Positions 17,514 to 26,410 are shown, numbered from the stretch's first letter. The stretch: DNA of 46,085 nt from Bacteroides timonensis (GCF_000513195.1 NZ_CBVI010000171.1:1-46085); one strand, 5' to 3'. Notes: generated by a model not told the origin, from the letters alone. Translations and numbers: made by a program.

Positions 17514-18353
17514 TCAGATAACTTCAACAGATGACGCAGGTACCCATCCTACTTTACCATCCTCTAAGCGGATTTCTTTCCATTCACGCATGGAGTTATC
17601 TTTAATTTCAACCTTCCGTCCCTCATGCAATATGAACAAACTGGTGCCACTTTCACTCGGAGTACTACGTACTGTTACACTTGGAGTTAGTACGATAGCA
17701 TTGTTACGATTCAATAGCTCATTTTTCTGTTGAAAAGCAAAGACATTCGCTAATATAACTAACACCAGAAATACTATCCCTGCAATAAATCCTATTTTCT
17801 TCCACACGATTTGCTTGGAAAAGAAGAAGAAGTAAAGAGATGCAAGCAACAAAAAGAAACAAACAGCGCCTACCTTTGCCCAAGCATCCACACTCAAACA
17901 ATTAATCAATGATTTCGTCCAAGATACAAAGAAAACCTCGGGTACGGGAATCACTTTATCAATTGTTTTTGCACGAGCAATCTCCAAATTAGCCCGAATA
18001 TCAGCATTGCCTGGCTGTATTAAAAGTGCACGCTCATAATTTAAAATGGCTTTTGCTATATCACCAGCCTTATAGTAGCTATTTCCTAAATTATAGTATA
18101 CCTCAGCCGCTTCTCCTTCTTTCAGCAGAGCTTCATATATCTGAATAGCAGAGGCATAATCATTCTTCACATATGCGCTATCTCCTTCTGCTTTTGTCAC
18201 ACTATTCTCTTGCGCAGCAGCTGAAAATTCAGTGTGTGAACCTATTGTTACCGAATCATTCGCTTGTTGTAATGTATCCGATGCAGTCTGTCCAAAAGAG
18301 GTCAATGCCATTAACAAGCCAACAAAAGTAAAAAACAGTATTTTTTTCATCAT
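17514..18353 (-). CDS. batE: BatE: TPR, two membrane helices, SH3 domain
   Basis: The 279-residue protein has a signal peptide (MKKILFFTFVGLLMALTSFG). Two or three TPR units lie at about 55-130 (SAIQIYEALLKEGEAAEVYY, KAILNYERALLIQPGNADIR). Two membrane segments follow (VGAVCFFLLLASLYFFFF and IGFIAGIVFLVLVILANVFA). A C-terminal bacterial SH3 domain (about 217-279) starts AIVLTPSVTVRSTPS and contains GKVGWVPASS. With the TPRs and SH3 both outside, it probably scaffolds periplasmic partners or contacts glycan. It is the last gene of the Bat (Bacteroides aerotolerance) cluster, 12 bases after batD. Family function is inferred from early aerotolerance genetics; the mechanism is not established. 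Either of the first two Met codons could be the start. Confidence 0.88.
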   Translation of the reverse strand: MMKKILFFTFVGLLMALTSFGQTASDTLQQANDSVTIGSHTEFSAAAQENSVTKAEGDSAYVKNDYASAIQIYEALLKEGEAAEVYYNLGNSYYKAGDIAKAILNYERALLIQPGNADIRANLEIARAKTIDKVIPVPEVFFVSWTKSLINCLSVDAWAKVGAVCFFLLLASLYFFFFSKQIVWKKIGFIAGIVFLVLVILANVFAFQQKNELLNRNNAIVLTPSVTVRSTPSESGTSLFILHEGRKVEIKDNSMREWKEIRLEDGKVGWVPASSVEVI

Positions 18354-18365
18354 ATAACCTCCTAA

Positions 18366-20210
18366 TTAATGTTTAATCGAATTCTCCATTTTACTTATTA
18401 CTGCTAATGAAGCCGAATAGACTTTATCCATAGCCTGGTTATCATCGCCAGGAGCAAAACGAGCAAACTCACAATCATTCAATGCAGCCAGGAATTCTTT
18501 AATCAAAGCATCCTCCACTCCATATTTACGAAGTTCCTCTTCAATATTATCTTTTGAAAGTCGAGAAACCGGAATATTCAATTTATCGCTTATATATCCC
18601 CAAAGAGCCTTCAATACTTCATCATAGAAAACATCTTTTTTATTCTCAGCTAACAATTTACCAGCTAACTTCATACGTTTAACAGCAACCTTATTTGCCT
18701 TTTTCGTACGCATTTTCGCAACGTTAGCATTAGCTGCTATCTGTTTACGGTAAATGATAAAGAAAATGATAAACGCAACGCCAGGTACTAAATAGAGCAA
18801 CCAGTACAACATAGAGTCAAAGAAGAAGTCTCCCTTTTGAGAAAGCGTCACATCATTTTGCTTGATGAAGCGAATATCCTCATTCAAGACTTTCAAATCC
18901 TCTTTATTCGTAAAATTAGCAATAGTTTGCGCTGCATTTCCTTCACCTTTCTCTACATGCAATTCATACTCTTCGGTAGTCAATATCTTATAAGTACGGG
19001 ATTTGATATCAAAATAGCTGAATTTCACCGCTGGTATTTTAAATGTTCCGGCATTGCGTGGAATAGCCAGATATTCAATAACCTTACTACCCGAAAGTCC
19101 TGCACTTGTCAGCCTGAATTTATTATCAACTTTAGGGTCATACACCTCGAAGTCATCTGGGAATTTCACCTCAGGATCACCTATTAACTTCAAATTGCCT
19201 GTACCGGAAATGACGAGTTTAATAGTTACAGCATCGTTTGTCTTTACATTAGTACTATTAATGGAAGAAGAAATGCTAAACTCTCCCACTCCACCGGAAA
19301 AATCAGCAGGTTTATCGCTTGGTAAGGGTTTTACATCTACAGTTAGTTTCGGTGTCATCAATGTCTTTTTGACTTCAATGTAGTTACTGCCACCATTAAA
19401 GAAAGCTTCAAACGGATCAGATACATGAGTAGCTTTAGCAATAGAAGCATCAAAACGTGCCGGATCAATAGTCAAATTACCAGACTGCTGCGGAAACAGC
19501 ACAAATTGCCGGTAAACGGTAGTTTGATAATTCCGTCCCTTATAATGTTCCAAGCTCCATTTTCTATCACCCGGAAGTTCTACTTCTTGTGAATGAAATC
19601 CCTTAAAATCAGGAAGTTTAACATTGTCAAAACCGCGAAGGTCAACCAGAGTGTAAATTTTATAAGTCAGCAAGAATGCTTCTTGTTCATACACATTGGT
19701 CTTACTAATAGTAGGCAAAATAAAGAGGTCCTGATTGGAAACAGAAGTTCCTGAAGAAGCACGGCTGGTATTGCCCTGCTGACTACTATTACCTCCGCCT
19801 GAAGAAGCTGCTCCGGCCTGATCTGCTGGCAGAACCTTGATTTGCACAGAATTAGAAACCATCTGATTACCATCAGCCGTGATTGTAGCTCCCGGAATTG
19901 TGAAACTACCTTCAGCAGTAGCCATCAGTATATAAGTGAAAGTAATACTGCTGGTTGAGGTCGATACCCCATTAACTATTTGCATACTACTTTGCTGAGA
20001 GCGACTGGGTCCCATCAGTACGTCAAATCCCTTAATAGAGGGAGCACGGAAATCTCTCACCTTCTGTGTAGTCACTGTATATGCCAGTCTGAACTGGTCA
20101 CCCACCGCTACAGCATCAGGAGCTGACGCAGTAAATGACACCTTGTCATTAGCCAAAGCTTGCAGACTGACTACTACCAGTGCTATCCATAAGAAAATTA
20201 ATTTTCTCAT
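18366..20210 (-). CDS. batD: BatD: large periplasmic oxygen-tolerance family protein
   Basis: The 614-residue product begins with a signal peptide (MRKLIFLWIALVVVSLQALA). Several Ig-like beta-sandwich repeats follow. The first (about 20-135) contains the typical BatD motif VSFTASAPDAVAVGDQFRL; others start near FILPTISKTNVYEQEAFLL and FSISSSINSTNVKTNDAVT. A Gly/Ser/Gln linker separates repeats near 140-160. One membrane helix (about 465-485, MLYWLLYLVPGVAFIIFFII) precedes a basic cytoplasmic tail of about 130 residues with an acidic helical end. The ectodomain is therefore periplasmic and the tail cytoplasmic, bridging the compartments. It lies 22 bases after batC. Confidence 0.9.
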   Translation of the reverse strand: MRKLIFLWIALVVVSLQALANDKVSFTASAPDAVAVGDQFRLAYTVTTQKVRDFRAPSIKGFDVLMGPSRSQQSSMQIVNGVSTSTSSITFTYILMATAEGSFTIPGATITADGNQMVSNSVQIKVLPADQAGAASSGGGNSSQQGNTSRASSGTSVSNQDLFILPTISKTNVYEQEAFLLTYKIYTLVDLRGFDNVKLPDFKGFHSQEVELPGDRKWSLEHYKGRNYQTTVYRQFVLFPQQSGNLTIDPARFDASIAKATHVSDPFEAFFNGGSNYIEVKKTLMTPKLTVDVKPLPSDKPADFSGGVGEFSISSSINSTNVKTNDAVTIKLVISGTGNLKLIGDPEVKFPDDFEVYDPKVDNKFRLTSAGLSGSKVIEYLAIPRNAGTFKIPAVKFSYFDIKSRTYKILTTEEYELHVEKGEGNAAQTIANFTNKEDLKVLNEDIRFIKQNDVTLSQKGDFFFDSMLYWLLYLVPGVAFIIFFIIYRKQIAANANVAKMRTKKANKVAVKRMKLAGKLLAENKKDVFYDEVLKALWGYISDKLNIPVSRLSKDNIEEELRKYGVEDALIKEFLAALNDCEFARFAPGDDNQAMDKVYSASLAVISKMENSIKH

Positions 20211-20232
20211 ATATTATCGTATCTTTTATTAT

Positions 20233-20949
20233 TTACCAATCCTTTTCCAAACGACCACCCTGGATAACTTGCTGTTTCTTCACCTTATCCTGTACATCTT
20301 TCTCATCCTGCATCACCGACTTCAAAAGTTGTTCAGCATTTTCCTTTGACATCTGATTTTCTTGTGGCTGAGGAGGTTGCTGCTGTTGATCCTGATTCTG
20401 CTGATCTTGTTGATTTTGGTCTTGTTTGTCTTTATCTTGTTCTTTTTCCTGCTCCTTTTTGTCCTGATTCTGATCTTGGTTTTGATCTTGATTCTGCTGA
20501 TTCTGTTCCTGATCTTTCAGCATTTTCTGAGCCAAAGCCAAGTTATAACGCGTCTCGTTATCTTTCGGATTATTACGTAGCGACTCTTTGTATGCTTCCA
20601 CAGCTTTGGCATAATCCTTACCGGAGTGGAATATTACTCCCATATTATGATAGATTTGAGCAAGATTACCCTTATCTTTCTCCATTTTAGTGGCAGCAAC
20701 AAACTGCTCCATAGCCTCCTGCAACTTATTCTGTTGCATAAGCGTATTACCCAGATTATACATGGATATCGCTGACTTCGGATTCACATCAATAGCTTTC
20801 CGATAATTCACTTCAGCATTTACATACGTACTATCTTTATAAGCACGGTTTCCCTTACGAATATAGTCGCGTTCCGCTTTCTGTGCAGAAACTGAAATAG
20901 CCGTCAGTAGCAGCAAGATAATTCCGATAGTTCTATTTCTCATCATCAT
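20233..20949 (-). CDS. batC: BatC: TPR protein with Q/N/D/K-rich tail
   Basis: The 238-residue protein has an N-terminal signal/anchor (IGIILLLLTAISVSA) and three to four TPR units at about 30-150, including AEVNYRKAIDVNPKSAISMY and AVEAYKESLRNNPKDNETRY. About 45 residues of low-complexity Gln/Asn/Asp/Lys/Glu follow, then a helical C-terminus. The start overlaps the 3' end of batB by up to 17 bases, depending on which of three consecutive Met codons is used, indicating translational coupling. In the family, TPR proteins scaffold the VWA proteins; here that is inferred from position. Confidence 0.9.
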   Translation of the reverse strand: MMMRNRTIGIILLLLTAISVSAQKAERDYIRKGNRAYKDSTYVNAEVNYRKAIDVNPKSAISMYNLGNTLMQQNKLQEAMEQFVAATKMEKDKGNLAQIYHNMGVIFHSGKDYAKAVEAYKESLRNNPKDNETRYNLALAQKMLKDQEQNQQNQDQNQDQNQDKKEQEKEQDKDKQDQNQQDQQNQDQQQQPPQPQENQMSKENAEQLLKSVMQDEKDVQDKVKKQQVIQGGRLEKDW

Positions 20950-21979
20950 ACCTTTCTTCCTTTTTAAACAGATGGATATTACGGAATAACGGGTTTTTAC
21001 GTTCCAAAATCAGCATTTCAGCCAACAACAGTAACAATATAATCCATGCAACAGCCTGGAATTGTTCGTTGAACTCTGTATAAACCTGTGTTTCCACATC
21101 CGCTTTCGCCATTTTATTAATTTCTTGAGCAATTGCCTTTTGCGCAGCATTTGAATTGTCTACACGCACATAAATCCCATCTCCTGCCTGAGCTATTTCC
21201 TGACACATCTGCTCATTCAAGCGGGTTACAACCACGTTTCCGTCACGGTCACGGCGGAAGTCATTGGTTCCTTCTACGGGAATAGGTGCACCATCAGGCA
21301 TACCCACCCCCAGAACACTGACTTGAATACCTTTTTCTGCAGCAGCCTTGGCAGCTTCCACAGCTCCGCCTTCATGGTTTTCACCGTCAGTAATAACGAT
21401 GACGGCACGCCCTACTCCTTCCTGGGGTGTAAAACTGCGGATAGCCAGATTAATAGCTGCACCGATAGCCGTACCCTGCTTGGATATCAACGACGGATTA
21501 ATAGATTCCAAAAACATCTTGGCAGAAATATAATCGCTTGTAATAGGCAACTGTGTAAAGGCATCACCGGCAAACACAATCATACCTACCTTATCATTCT
21601 CCATTTTGTCAACCAACTGTGCTACCAATCTCTTGGCTTTCTCTAGACGACTGGGTTGTACATCTTGTGCCAACATAGAGTTAGAAATATCCAACGCAAT
21701 CATTACCTCTACCCCCTGACGCTTCACAGTCTCCAGCTTAGAGCCAAACTGCGGACGTGCCAGCAATACAGCAAACAGTCCGATTGCAGCAAACACCAGC
21801 CAAAACTTCACATCCGGACGATATTTAGATACATCCGGCATCAACTGTGCCATTAGCACCGGATCGCCAAACTTGCGGATCGCTTTCCGTCTCCGATAAT
21901 TGGAGTACAGGTAGAAAGCCGCCAAGAAAGGCAACAGGAGCAACAGGTATAAATATGTAGGTTCTTCAAATCGAAACAT
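20933..21979 (-). CDS. batB: BatB: membrane-anchored VWA protein
   Basis: The 348-residue protein has N-terminal membrane helices (YLYLLLLLPFLAAFYLY and FWLVFAAIGLFAVLLA). The VWA domain at about 88-290 starts VEVMIALDISNSML, a DxSxS-type MIDAS motif, with ITDGENHEGG further on as another metal-site element. A C-terminal membrane helix (AWIILLLLLAEMLIL) is followed by a short basic tail. The domain between the helices faces the periplasm by the inferred topology. The intact MIDAS motif suggests divalent-metal-dependent ligand binding. It is paralogous to batA directly upstream (42-base spacer) and overlaps batC. Confidence 0.93.
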   Translation of the reverse strand: MFRFEEPTYLYLLLLLPFLAAFYLYSNYRRRKAIRKFGDPVLMAQLMPDVSKYRPDVKFWLVFAAIGLFAVLLARPQFGSKLETVKRQGVEVMIALDISNSMLAQDVQPSRLEKAKRLVAQLVDKMENDKVGMIVFAGDAFTQLPITSDYISAKMFLESINPSLISKQGTAIGAAINLAIRSFTPQEGVGRAVIVITDGENHEGGAVEAAKAAAEKGIQVSVLGVGMPDGAPIPVEGTNDFRRDRDGNVVVTRLNEQMCQEIAQAGDGIYVRVDNSNAAQKAIAQEINKMAKADVETQVYTEFNEQFQAVAWIILLLLLAEMLILERKNPLFRNIHLFKKEERYDDEK

Positions 21980-22021
21980 CTTTCTATGTACAATTTAGTA
22001 ATTTACAATTAATGCATTGTT

Positions 22022-23005
22022 TTAAGGTATCTTCTTCAAGATAGAATTACGAAGCAATACTTCAAGTAACACGCACAAGAATGCCGCCAAAGCAAACCAA
22101 CGGTATTCTTCCTGGCGCTTGCTGTATTCCTTCACATTCAACTTGGTTTTCTCCAACTTATCGATCTCTTCATATACCTCTTTCAGCTTAGAATTACTGG
22201 TGGCACGGAAATAATTACCTTCTGTGGTAGCCGCAATCTGCGTCAGTGTCTTTTCATCAATCTCCACTGGCATATTGACATACTGCACAGTGTTACCCAC
22301 CGGATAAGGATACGGAGCCATTCCGTTTGTACCTACACCAATTGTATAAACCCGGATACCAAAACTCTTAGCTATTTCTGCCGCAGTCAGCGGAGATATA
22401 TCTCCTTTATTATTTGTACCATCCGTCAACAGAATGATTACTTTAGACTTCGCTTTACTATCTTTCAAGCGAGTAACTGCATTAGCAATACCCATACCGA
22501 CTGCTGTTCCATCTTCAATAATACCACACTTAATGCCTTGAAACAGATTCAGAAGCACTGCATGATCCACCGTCAACGGACATTGCGTAAAACTTTCACC
22601 GGCAAATAAAGTTATACCGATATTATCATTGGGCCGACCATTGATAAACTCCGCAGCCACATCTTTAGCAGCTTCCAGACGATTCGGTTTCAAGTCCTCT
22701 GCCAGCATACTGGTAGATACGTCGATGGCCATCATAATATCTATACCTTCAATTTCACTGTTTTGCCAGCTATTAGTAGTTTGAGGACGCGCCAACACTA
22801 CGATAATCAATGCCAGGGCAATAATACGTAACATAAAAGGCACATGCAACAAATAGTTCTTATAACTCTTCGGCGTATGAGCATATACACGAGCATCCGA
22901 AATCTGAAGTGTAGCTTCATTATTCCTCCGCTTCATGATATACCATATTATATAAGGTATAAGCAACAGCAGCAAAAACAAATATTCAATATTGGCAAAA
23001 ACCAT
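22022..23005 (-). CDS. batA: BatA: membrane-anchored VWA protein
   Basis: The 327-residue protein has the same plan as BatB: two N-terminal membrane helices (IEYLFLLLLLIPYIIWYI and MLRIIALALIIVVLA) and a VWA domain with MIDAS AIDVSTSML and second element LLTDGTNNKGD. The C-terminal membrane helix is WFALAAFLCVLLEVLL. The VWA domain lies between helices and is predicted to be periplasmic. It probably pairs with BatB in one complex. The spacer before batB carries an ATTTAGTAATTTACAATT-like element also seen elsewhere in the window. The moxR-type ATPase is encoded three genes upstream, a recurring MoxR-VWA partnership. Confidence 0.93.
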   Translation of the reverse strand: MVFANIEYLFLLLLLIPYIIWYIMKRRNNEATLQISDARVYAHTPKSYKNYLLHVPFMLRIIALALIIVVLARPQTTNSWQNSEIEGIDIMMAIDVSTSMLAEDLKPNRLEAAKDVAAEFINGRPNDNIGITLFAGESFTQCPLTVDHAVLLNLFQGIKCGIIEDGTAVGMGIANAVTRLKDSKAKSKVIILLTDGTNNKGDISPLTAAEIAKSFGIRVYTIGVGTNGMAPYPYPVGNTVQYVNMPVEIDEKTLTQIAATTEGNYFRATSNSKLKEVYEEIDKLEKTKLNVKEYSKRQEEYRWFALAAFLCVLLEVLLRNSILKKIP

Positions 23006-23063
23006 TGTATTTACTATTTAACAATTTACAATTTAAGATTGGAGTTACCCTTAAATTCTGCTA

Positions 23064-24143
23064 TCATGCAAAATAATTGTATAACTGCATTCCAATATAA
23101 ACGAACGAACCAATCAAGGCAACCGACAATACTACGATGCCTATGCCCAGCAATATTTTAGTACGCAATGAACGTTTCTCAATAATGGTAATTTCAGTGG
23201 GTTGCGGTTTTGCATTCTCCACTTCCTTCTCCTTGGTTTCATTGATAAATTCGATGGCATTGATCAGATTCGCATCATTTTCGTTCATTAATGGATTATG
23301 TTTAGCGAACTTCACCAAATCGGCAGTCTCAAAAAGAGAACGTAAATCTGCAATAGCTTCTTTATCTTGCATTTCAAGCATTCTTTCTATAATCTCCGAA
23401 GAGGTCATTTCCAAAGCATTGAAACCAAAGCGCTCTTTAATATACGTACGCAAAGTCTCTGTCAATTCGGTATAATATTCCTTCGGTTGTCCCTTTTGCC
23501 ATACTTTCTCACCCTTTATGCGCTCTATCTCTTTCATAGCCTGTTGATGCGGAGGTAACTTCGGTTCAACCTTTACCTTACGGATGATAGGTTTATTGTC
23601 ACAGATACGCATGATCAGATAGATAAGTAATAATGCAATCGGAATAAGCAATATACCACAGGTGATAATCCCATACCAGTCTTCCCACACAAAAGGAGGC
23701 TGCATTACTGTCTTCGGACCAAAAAACTGTTCTGGATTCTCAGGATCCAATGGCACATTCATCGAATATACCTTCAGTGCCAACGCCTTCGAACGATATA
23801 CCTTATTATCCACCGATACTTCCATCGGTGGCAGATAATACAATGCCGAGTCGAATGATGTAACAGTATACTCCTGCGTAATCAGCATTCGTTTATCATC
23901 ATTTATATACTGCGTATCCGGCTTTGCAACATCTATAATCTCCACACCACTTACCAGTGTATCCGTATAAACAGGGAAAATAGCCCGTTTATCGGCATCC
24001 AAGGCTACCTGAAGTTTAATCTTCGCCTGGTCACCGATATAAATTTGCAGAGAGTCAATGGTAGCATCCACTGTTACCGACTGAGCCACTGCCTTGCCAG
24101 TCAACATCCCCAATAGGGTTATCAGAAATAGATATCTTTTCAT
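23064..24143 (-). CDS. DUF4381-like Bat-operon membrane protein
   Basis: The 359-residue product has a signal peptide (MKRYLFLITLLGMLTGKAVA) and a periplasmic beta-rich region to about 155. A membrane helix lies at about 162-185 (IITCGILLIPIALLLIYLIM). The cytoplasmic helical domain (PHQQAMKEIERIKGEKVWQK to SEIIERMLEM) resembles DUF4381. A C-terminal membrane helix (ILLGIGIVVLSVALIGSFVY) closes the chain. The same layout, signal plus beta domain plus helix plus helical tail, recurs in BatD, so it may be a smaller relative. It lies between the DUF58 gene (8-base gap) and batA (58-base gap), so it is part of the same transcript. I do not assign a gene symbol. Confidence 0.8.
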   Translation of the reverse strand: MKRYLFLITLLGMLTGKAVAQSVTVDATIDSLQIYIGDQAKIKLQVALDADKRAIFPVYTDTLVSGVEIIDVAKPDTQYINDDKRMLITQEYTVTSFDSALYYLPPMEVSVDNKVYRSKALALKVYSMNVPLDPENPEQFFGPKTVMQPPFVWEDWYGIITCGILLIPIALLLIYLIMRICDNKPIIRKVKVEPKLPPHQQAMKEIERIKGEKVWQKGQPKEYYTELTETLRTYIKERFGFNALEMTSSEIIERMLEMQDKEAIADLRSLFETADLVKFAKHNPLMNENDANLINAIEFINETKEKEVENAKPQPTEITIIEKRSLRTKILLGIGIVVLSVALIGSFVYIGMQLYNYFA

Positions 24144-24151
24144 TTTTCCGA

Positions 24152-25021
24152 TTAATTTCGTTTCGCAAACAAATTCATCAATGCTTTGACATAGTCCTGA
24201 TCGGTGCGTACCGACACATTATCGACATTACTTTTAGTGAATATTTCGTTCAGTTCCACCTGTTTATTCACCCACCAGTCGTGATGAGCACGACGAACAG
24301 CACGCGACGAAGTATCAATCCACTGCTCATGTCCGGTCTCAGCATCCTTTATTTTCATCAAACCGATAGCCGGCAGTTCCTCTACCCTGCGGTCATACAC
24401 CTGGATAGCCACCATATCATGTTTCCGGTTGGCGATAGTCATTGCATTCTTAAAGTTCCCCTGATCAATGAAATCGGATAACAAGAAGGCTGTACAACGA
24501 CGCTTCATTACATTTGTCAGATATTCCAGTCCCAGCCGGATATCAGTCCTCCGACTCTCCGCTTTAAAGTCAATCAGTTCGCGAATAATATATAAGATAT
24601 GCTTACGCCCTTTCTTAGGCGGAATGAATTTCTCTATCCGGTCAGAGAAAAAAATAACCCCGATTTTATCGTTGTTTTGTATAGCCGAAAAAGCCAAAGT
24701 TGCAGCTATTTCCGTCACCATATCCTTTTTCATCTGCTTCACCGTACCGAATTCCAAACTACCGGAAACATCCACCAGCAACATAACGGTCAACTCGCGC
24801 TCTTCTTCGAACACCTTCACGTAAGGCTTATTGAAGCGAGCGGTCACGTTCCAGTCAATGTCGCGTATGTCATCGCCAAACTGATATTCGCGCACCTCGG
24901 AAAATGCCATACCCCTACCCTTGAAGGCCGAATGATACTGACCGGCAAAGATATTGTTGGATAATCCGCGCGTCTTGATTTCAATCTGACGGACTTTTTT
25001 TAACAGTTCACTTGTTTCCAT
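24152..25021 (-). CDS. DUF58 (VWA-like) protein
   Basis: The 289-residue cytoplasmic protein has the DUF58 signature: FKGRGMAFSEVREYQFGDDI with DIRDIDWNVTAR following (about 34-65). The VWA-like core contains LLVDVSGSLEFG (about 82-93). DUF58 proteins are usually encoded next to MoxR AAA+ ATPases and are thought to act with them on metal insertion or complex assembly. No membrane helix is evident, so it is likely the cytoplasmic partner of MoxR at the base of the Bat machine. A 129-base spacer with a nested palindrome separates it from moxR; the next gene is 8 bases away. Confidence 0.92.
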   Translation of the reverse strand: METSELLKKVRQIEIKTRGLSNNIFAGQYHSAFKGRGMAFSEVREYQFGDDIRDIDWNVTARFNKPYVKVFEEERELTVMLLVDVSGSLEFGTVKQMKKDMVTEIAATLAFSAIQNNDKIGVIFFSDRIEKFIPPKKGRKHILYIIRELIDFKAESRRTDIRLGLEYLTNVMKRRCTAFLLSDFIDQGNFKNAMTIANRKHDMVAIQVYDRRVEELPAIGLMKIKDAETGHEQWIDTSSRAVRRAHHDWWVNKQVELNEIFTKSNVDNVSVRTDQDYVKALMNLFAKRN

Positions 25022-25041
25022 CTATATCGTTAAATAATTCC

Positions 25042-25114
25042 GTTAATAAATACCGGCAACGTTTTTTAAAAACGTTGGCAAGATTCTTTAAAAACGTTCA
25101 CATCATTTATTAAC
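25042..25114. repeat. Nested inverted repeats in the moxR-DUF58 spacer
   Basis: An outer pair, GTTAATAAAT (25042-25051) and ATTTATTAAC (25105-25114), encloses a perfect 10-base inverted repeat, CAACGTTTTT / AAAAACGTTG (25057-25066 and 25068-25077), plus a third AAAAACGTT (25090-25098). The array sits inside the operon between its first and second genes, so it could form an RNA structure or serve as a protein-binding site. Confidence 0.65.
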
Positions 25115-25150
25115 AGGTCTCGGAAGACCTTTTTAAAAATGCTTACTGAA

Positions 25151-26146
25151 TTAAGGTACTTCAACCTTATTCAGTATTTTGCTGATAATCTCGTCAGAAG
25201 TCAGGTTGCTGGCCTCTGCTTCGTATGTCAATCCGATACGATGACGCAATACGTCATGAGCCACAGCACGAACATCTTCAGGAATCACATAACCACGACG
25301 TTTGATGAAAGCATAAGTACGGGCAGCCAATGCCAGATTGATAGAGGCACGGGGAGAACCACCAAAACCAATCATATCTTTCAGTTCCTTCAGATCATAT
25401 TTCTCCGGATAACGGGTAGCAAATACAATATCAACAATGTAGCGTTCAATCTTCTCATCCAGATATACCTGACGAACAACTTTACGTGCTTCAATAATCT
25501 CCTGAGCTTTCAGAATAGGCTTCACATTGAATTTATCGCCATTGATATTCTGGCGAATAATCAGTTTTTCTTCTTCCATCTTCGGATAGTCGATAACCAC
25601 TTTCAGCATGAAACGGTCCACCTGGGCTTCAGGCAACGGATAAGTACCTTCCTGTTCGATAGGATTCTGTGTAGCAAGTACAAGGAAAGGTTCGGGCAAC
25701 GGGAATGTTTCCGTACCAATAGTTACCTGACGTTCCTGCATTGCTTCCAGCAAAGCACTCTGTACCTTGGCCGGAGCACGGTTAATTTCATCTGCCAGAA
25801 CGAAGTTGGCAAAAACAGGTCCTTTCTTTACTTGAAACGTTTCGTCTTTCTGACTGTAAACCATTGTACCGATAACGTCGGCAGGCAGCAAATCGGGAGT
25901 AAACTGTACACGACTGTATTGTGCATCGATCAGTGAGGCAAGCGTCTTAATCGCTAATGTCTTTGCCAAACCGGGTACACCTTCTAATAATACGTGTCCA
26001 TCGGACAGCAAACCGATTAACAATGACTCTACCAGATGTTTTTGTCCTACGATAATCTGGTCCATACCAGCAGTAAGGTTGGTAACAAAAGAACTTTGTC
26101 TTTCAATCCGCTCGTTCAGTTCGCGGATATCAATTGTTTCAGCCAT
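25151..26146 (-). CDS. MoxR-family AAA+ ATPase
   Basis: The 331-residue cytoplasmic protein is the first gene of the Bat operon. The family's Walker A is present in its usual GxxGxxKT variant, GVPGLAKT (about 56-63), with Walker B and following helix VLADEINRAPAKVQSALLEA and sensor ATQNPIEQEGTYPLPEAQ, the classic MoxR hallmark. The C-terminal lid domain follows (FGGSPRASINLALAA). MoxR ATPases act with VWA proteins as metal-chelatase-like or assembly chaperones. Which client the Bat machine acts on is not known. The promoter is at 26221-26251. Confidence 0.95.
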   Translation of the reverse strand: MAETIDIRELNERIERQSSFVTNLTAGMDQIIVGQKHLVESLLIGLLSDGHVLLEGVPGLAKTLAIKTLASLIDAQYSRVQFTPDLLPADVIGTMVYSQKDETFQVKKGPVFANFVLADEINRAPAKVQSALLEAMQERQVTIGTETFPLPEPFLVLATQNPIEQEGTYPLPEAQVDRFMLKVVIDYPKMEEEKLIIRQNINGDKFNVKPILKAQEIIEARKVVRQVYLDEKIERYIVDIVFATRYPEKYDLKELKDMIGFGGSPRASINLALAARTYAFIKRRGYVIPEDVRAVAHDVLRHRIGLTYEAEASNLTSDEIISKILNKVEVP

Positions 26147-26220
26147 AAATACTATTATTTTTATTGTTTGAATTCCATTGATTTCTCCAGTATGCTACTG
26201 GTAATTATTTTTTTCGCTCC

Positions 26221-26251
26221 CAAAAGTACAGGAATAAATTAACCATACCAA
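26221..26251 (-). promoter_or_regulatory. Promoter of the moxR-bat operon
   Basis: On the minus strand: -33 TTG (26249-26251), a 20-base spacer and -7 TACTTTTG (26221-26228). Both elements and the spacing fit the Bacteroidales consensus. The leader to the moxR ATG at 26146 would be about 70 bases. It is the only strong promoter I see for the eight genes. Confidence 0.7.
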
Positions 26252-26360
26252 CTAATTTTTATTAAAAAACGATTAGATTAAACTACTTTCATAGAGTTTA
26301 GTAGTTAACAATAGTTTCTGAAAAGAATTTCAAATTCGCAGACAGGAATAAATAGCAAAT

Positions 26361-26398
26361 CACCCCTGCAAGTGAAGTATTATTAACTTGCAGGGGTG
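26361..26398 (-). terminator. Hairpin after the HU/LysM gene
   Basis: Perfect 13-base inverted repeat CACCCCTGCAAGT / ACTTGCAGGGGTG with a 12-base loop, 13 bases beyond the stop of the HU/LysM gene. The following minus-strand sequence (ATTTGCTATTTATT) is only loosely T-rich, so it may stop transcription or protect the 3' end. Confidence 0.7.
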
Positions 26399-26410
26399 CA
26401 ATATTTTCTT

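Noticed and set aside
25139..25936. Plus-strand open frame of 265 codons antisense to moxR
   Set aside because: It lies entirely opposite a gene with intact Walker and MoxR motifs and encodes no recognisable domain. Treated as a coding shadow.
17514..26146. Bat cluster as a new secretion or defence system
   Set aside because: All the members belong to the known MoxR-VWA-Bat family. Only the client is unknown.
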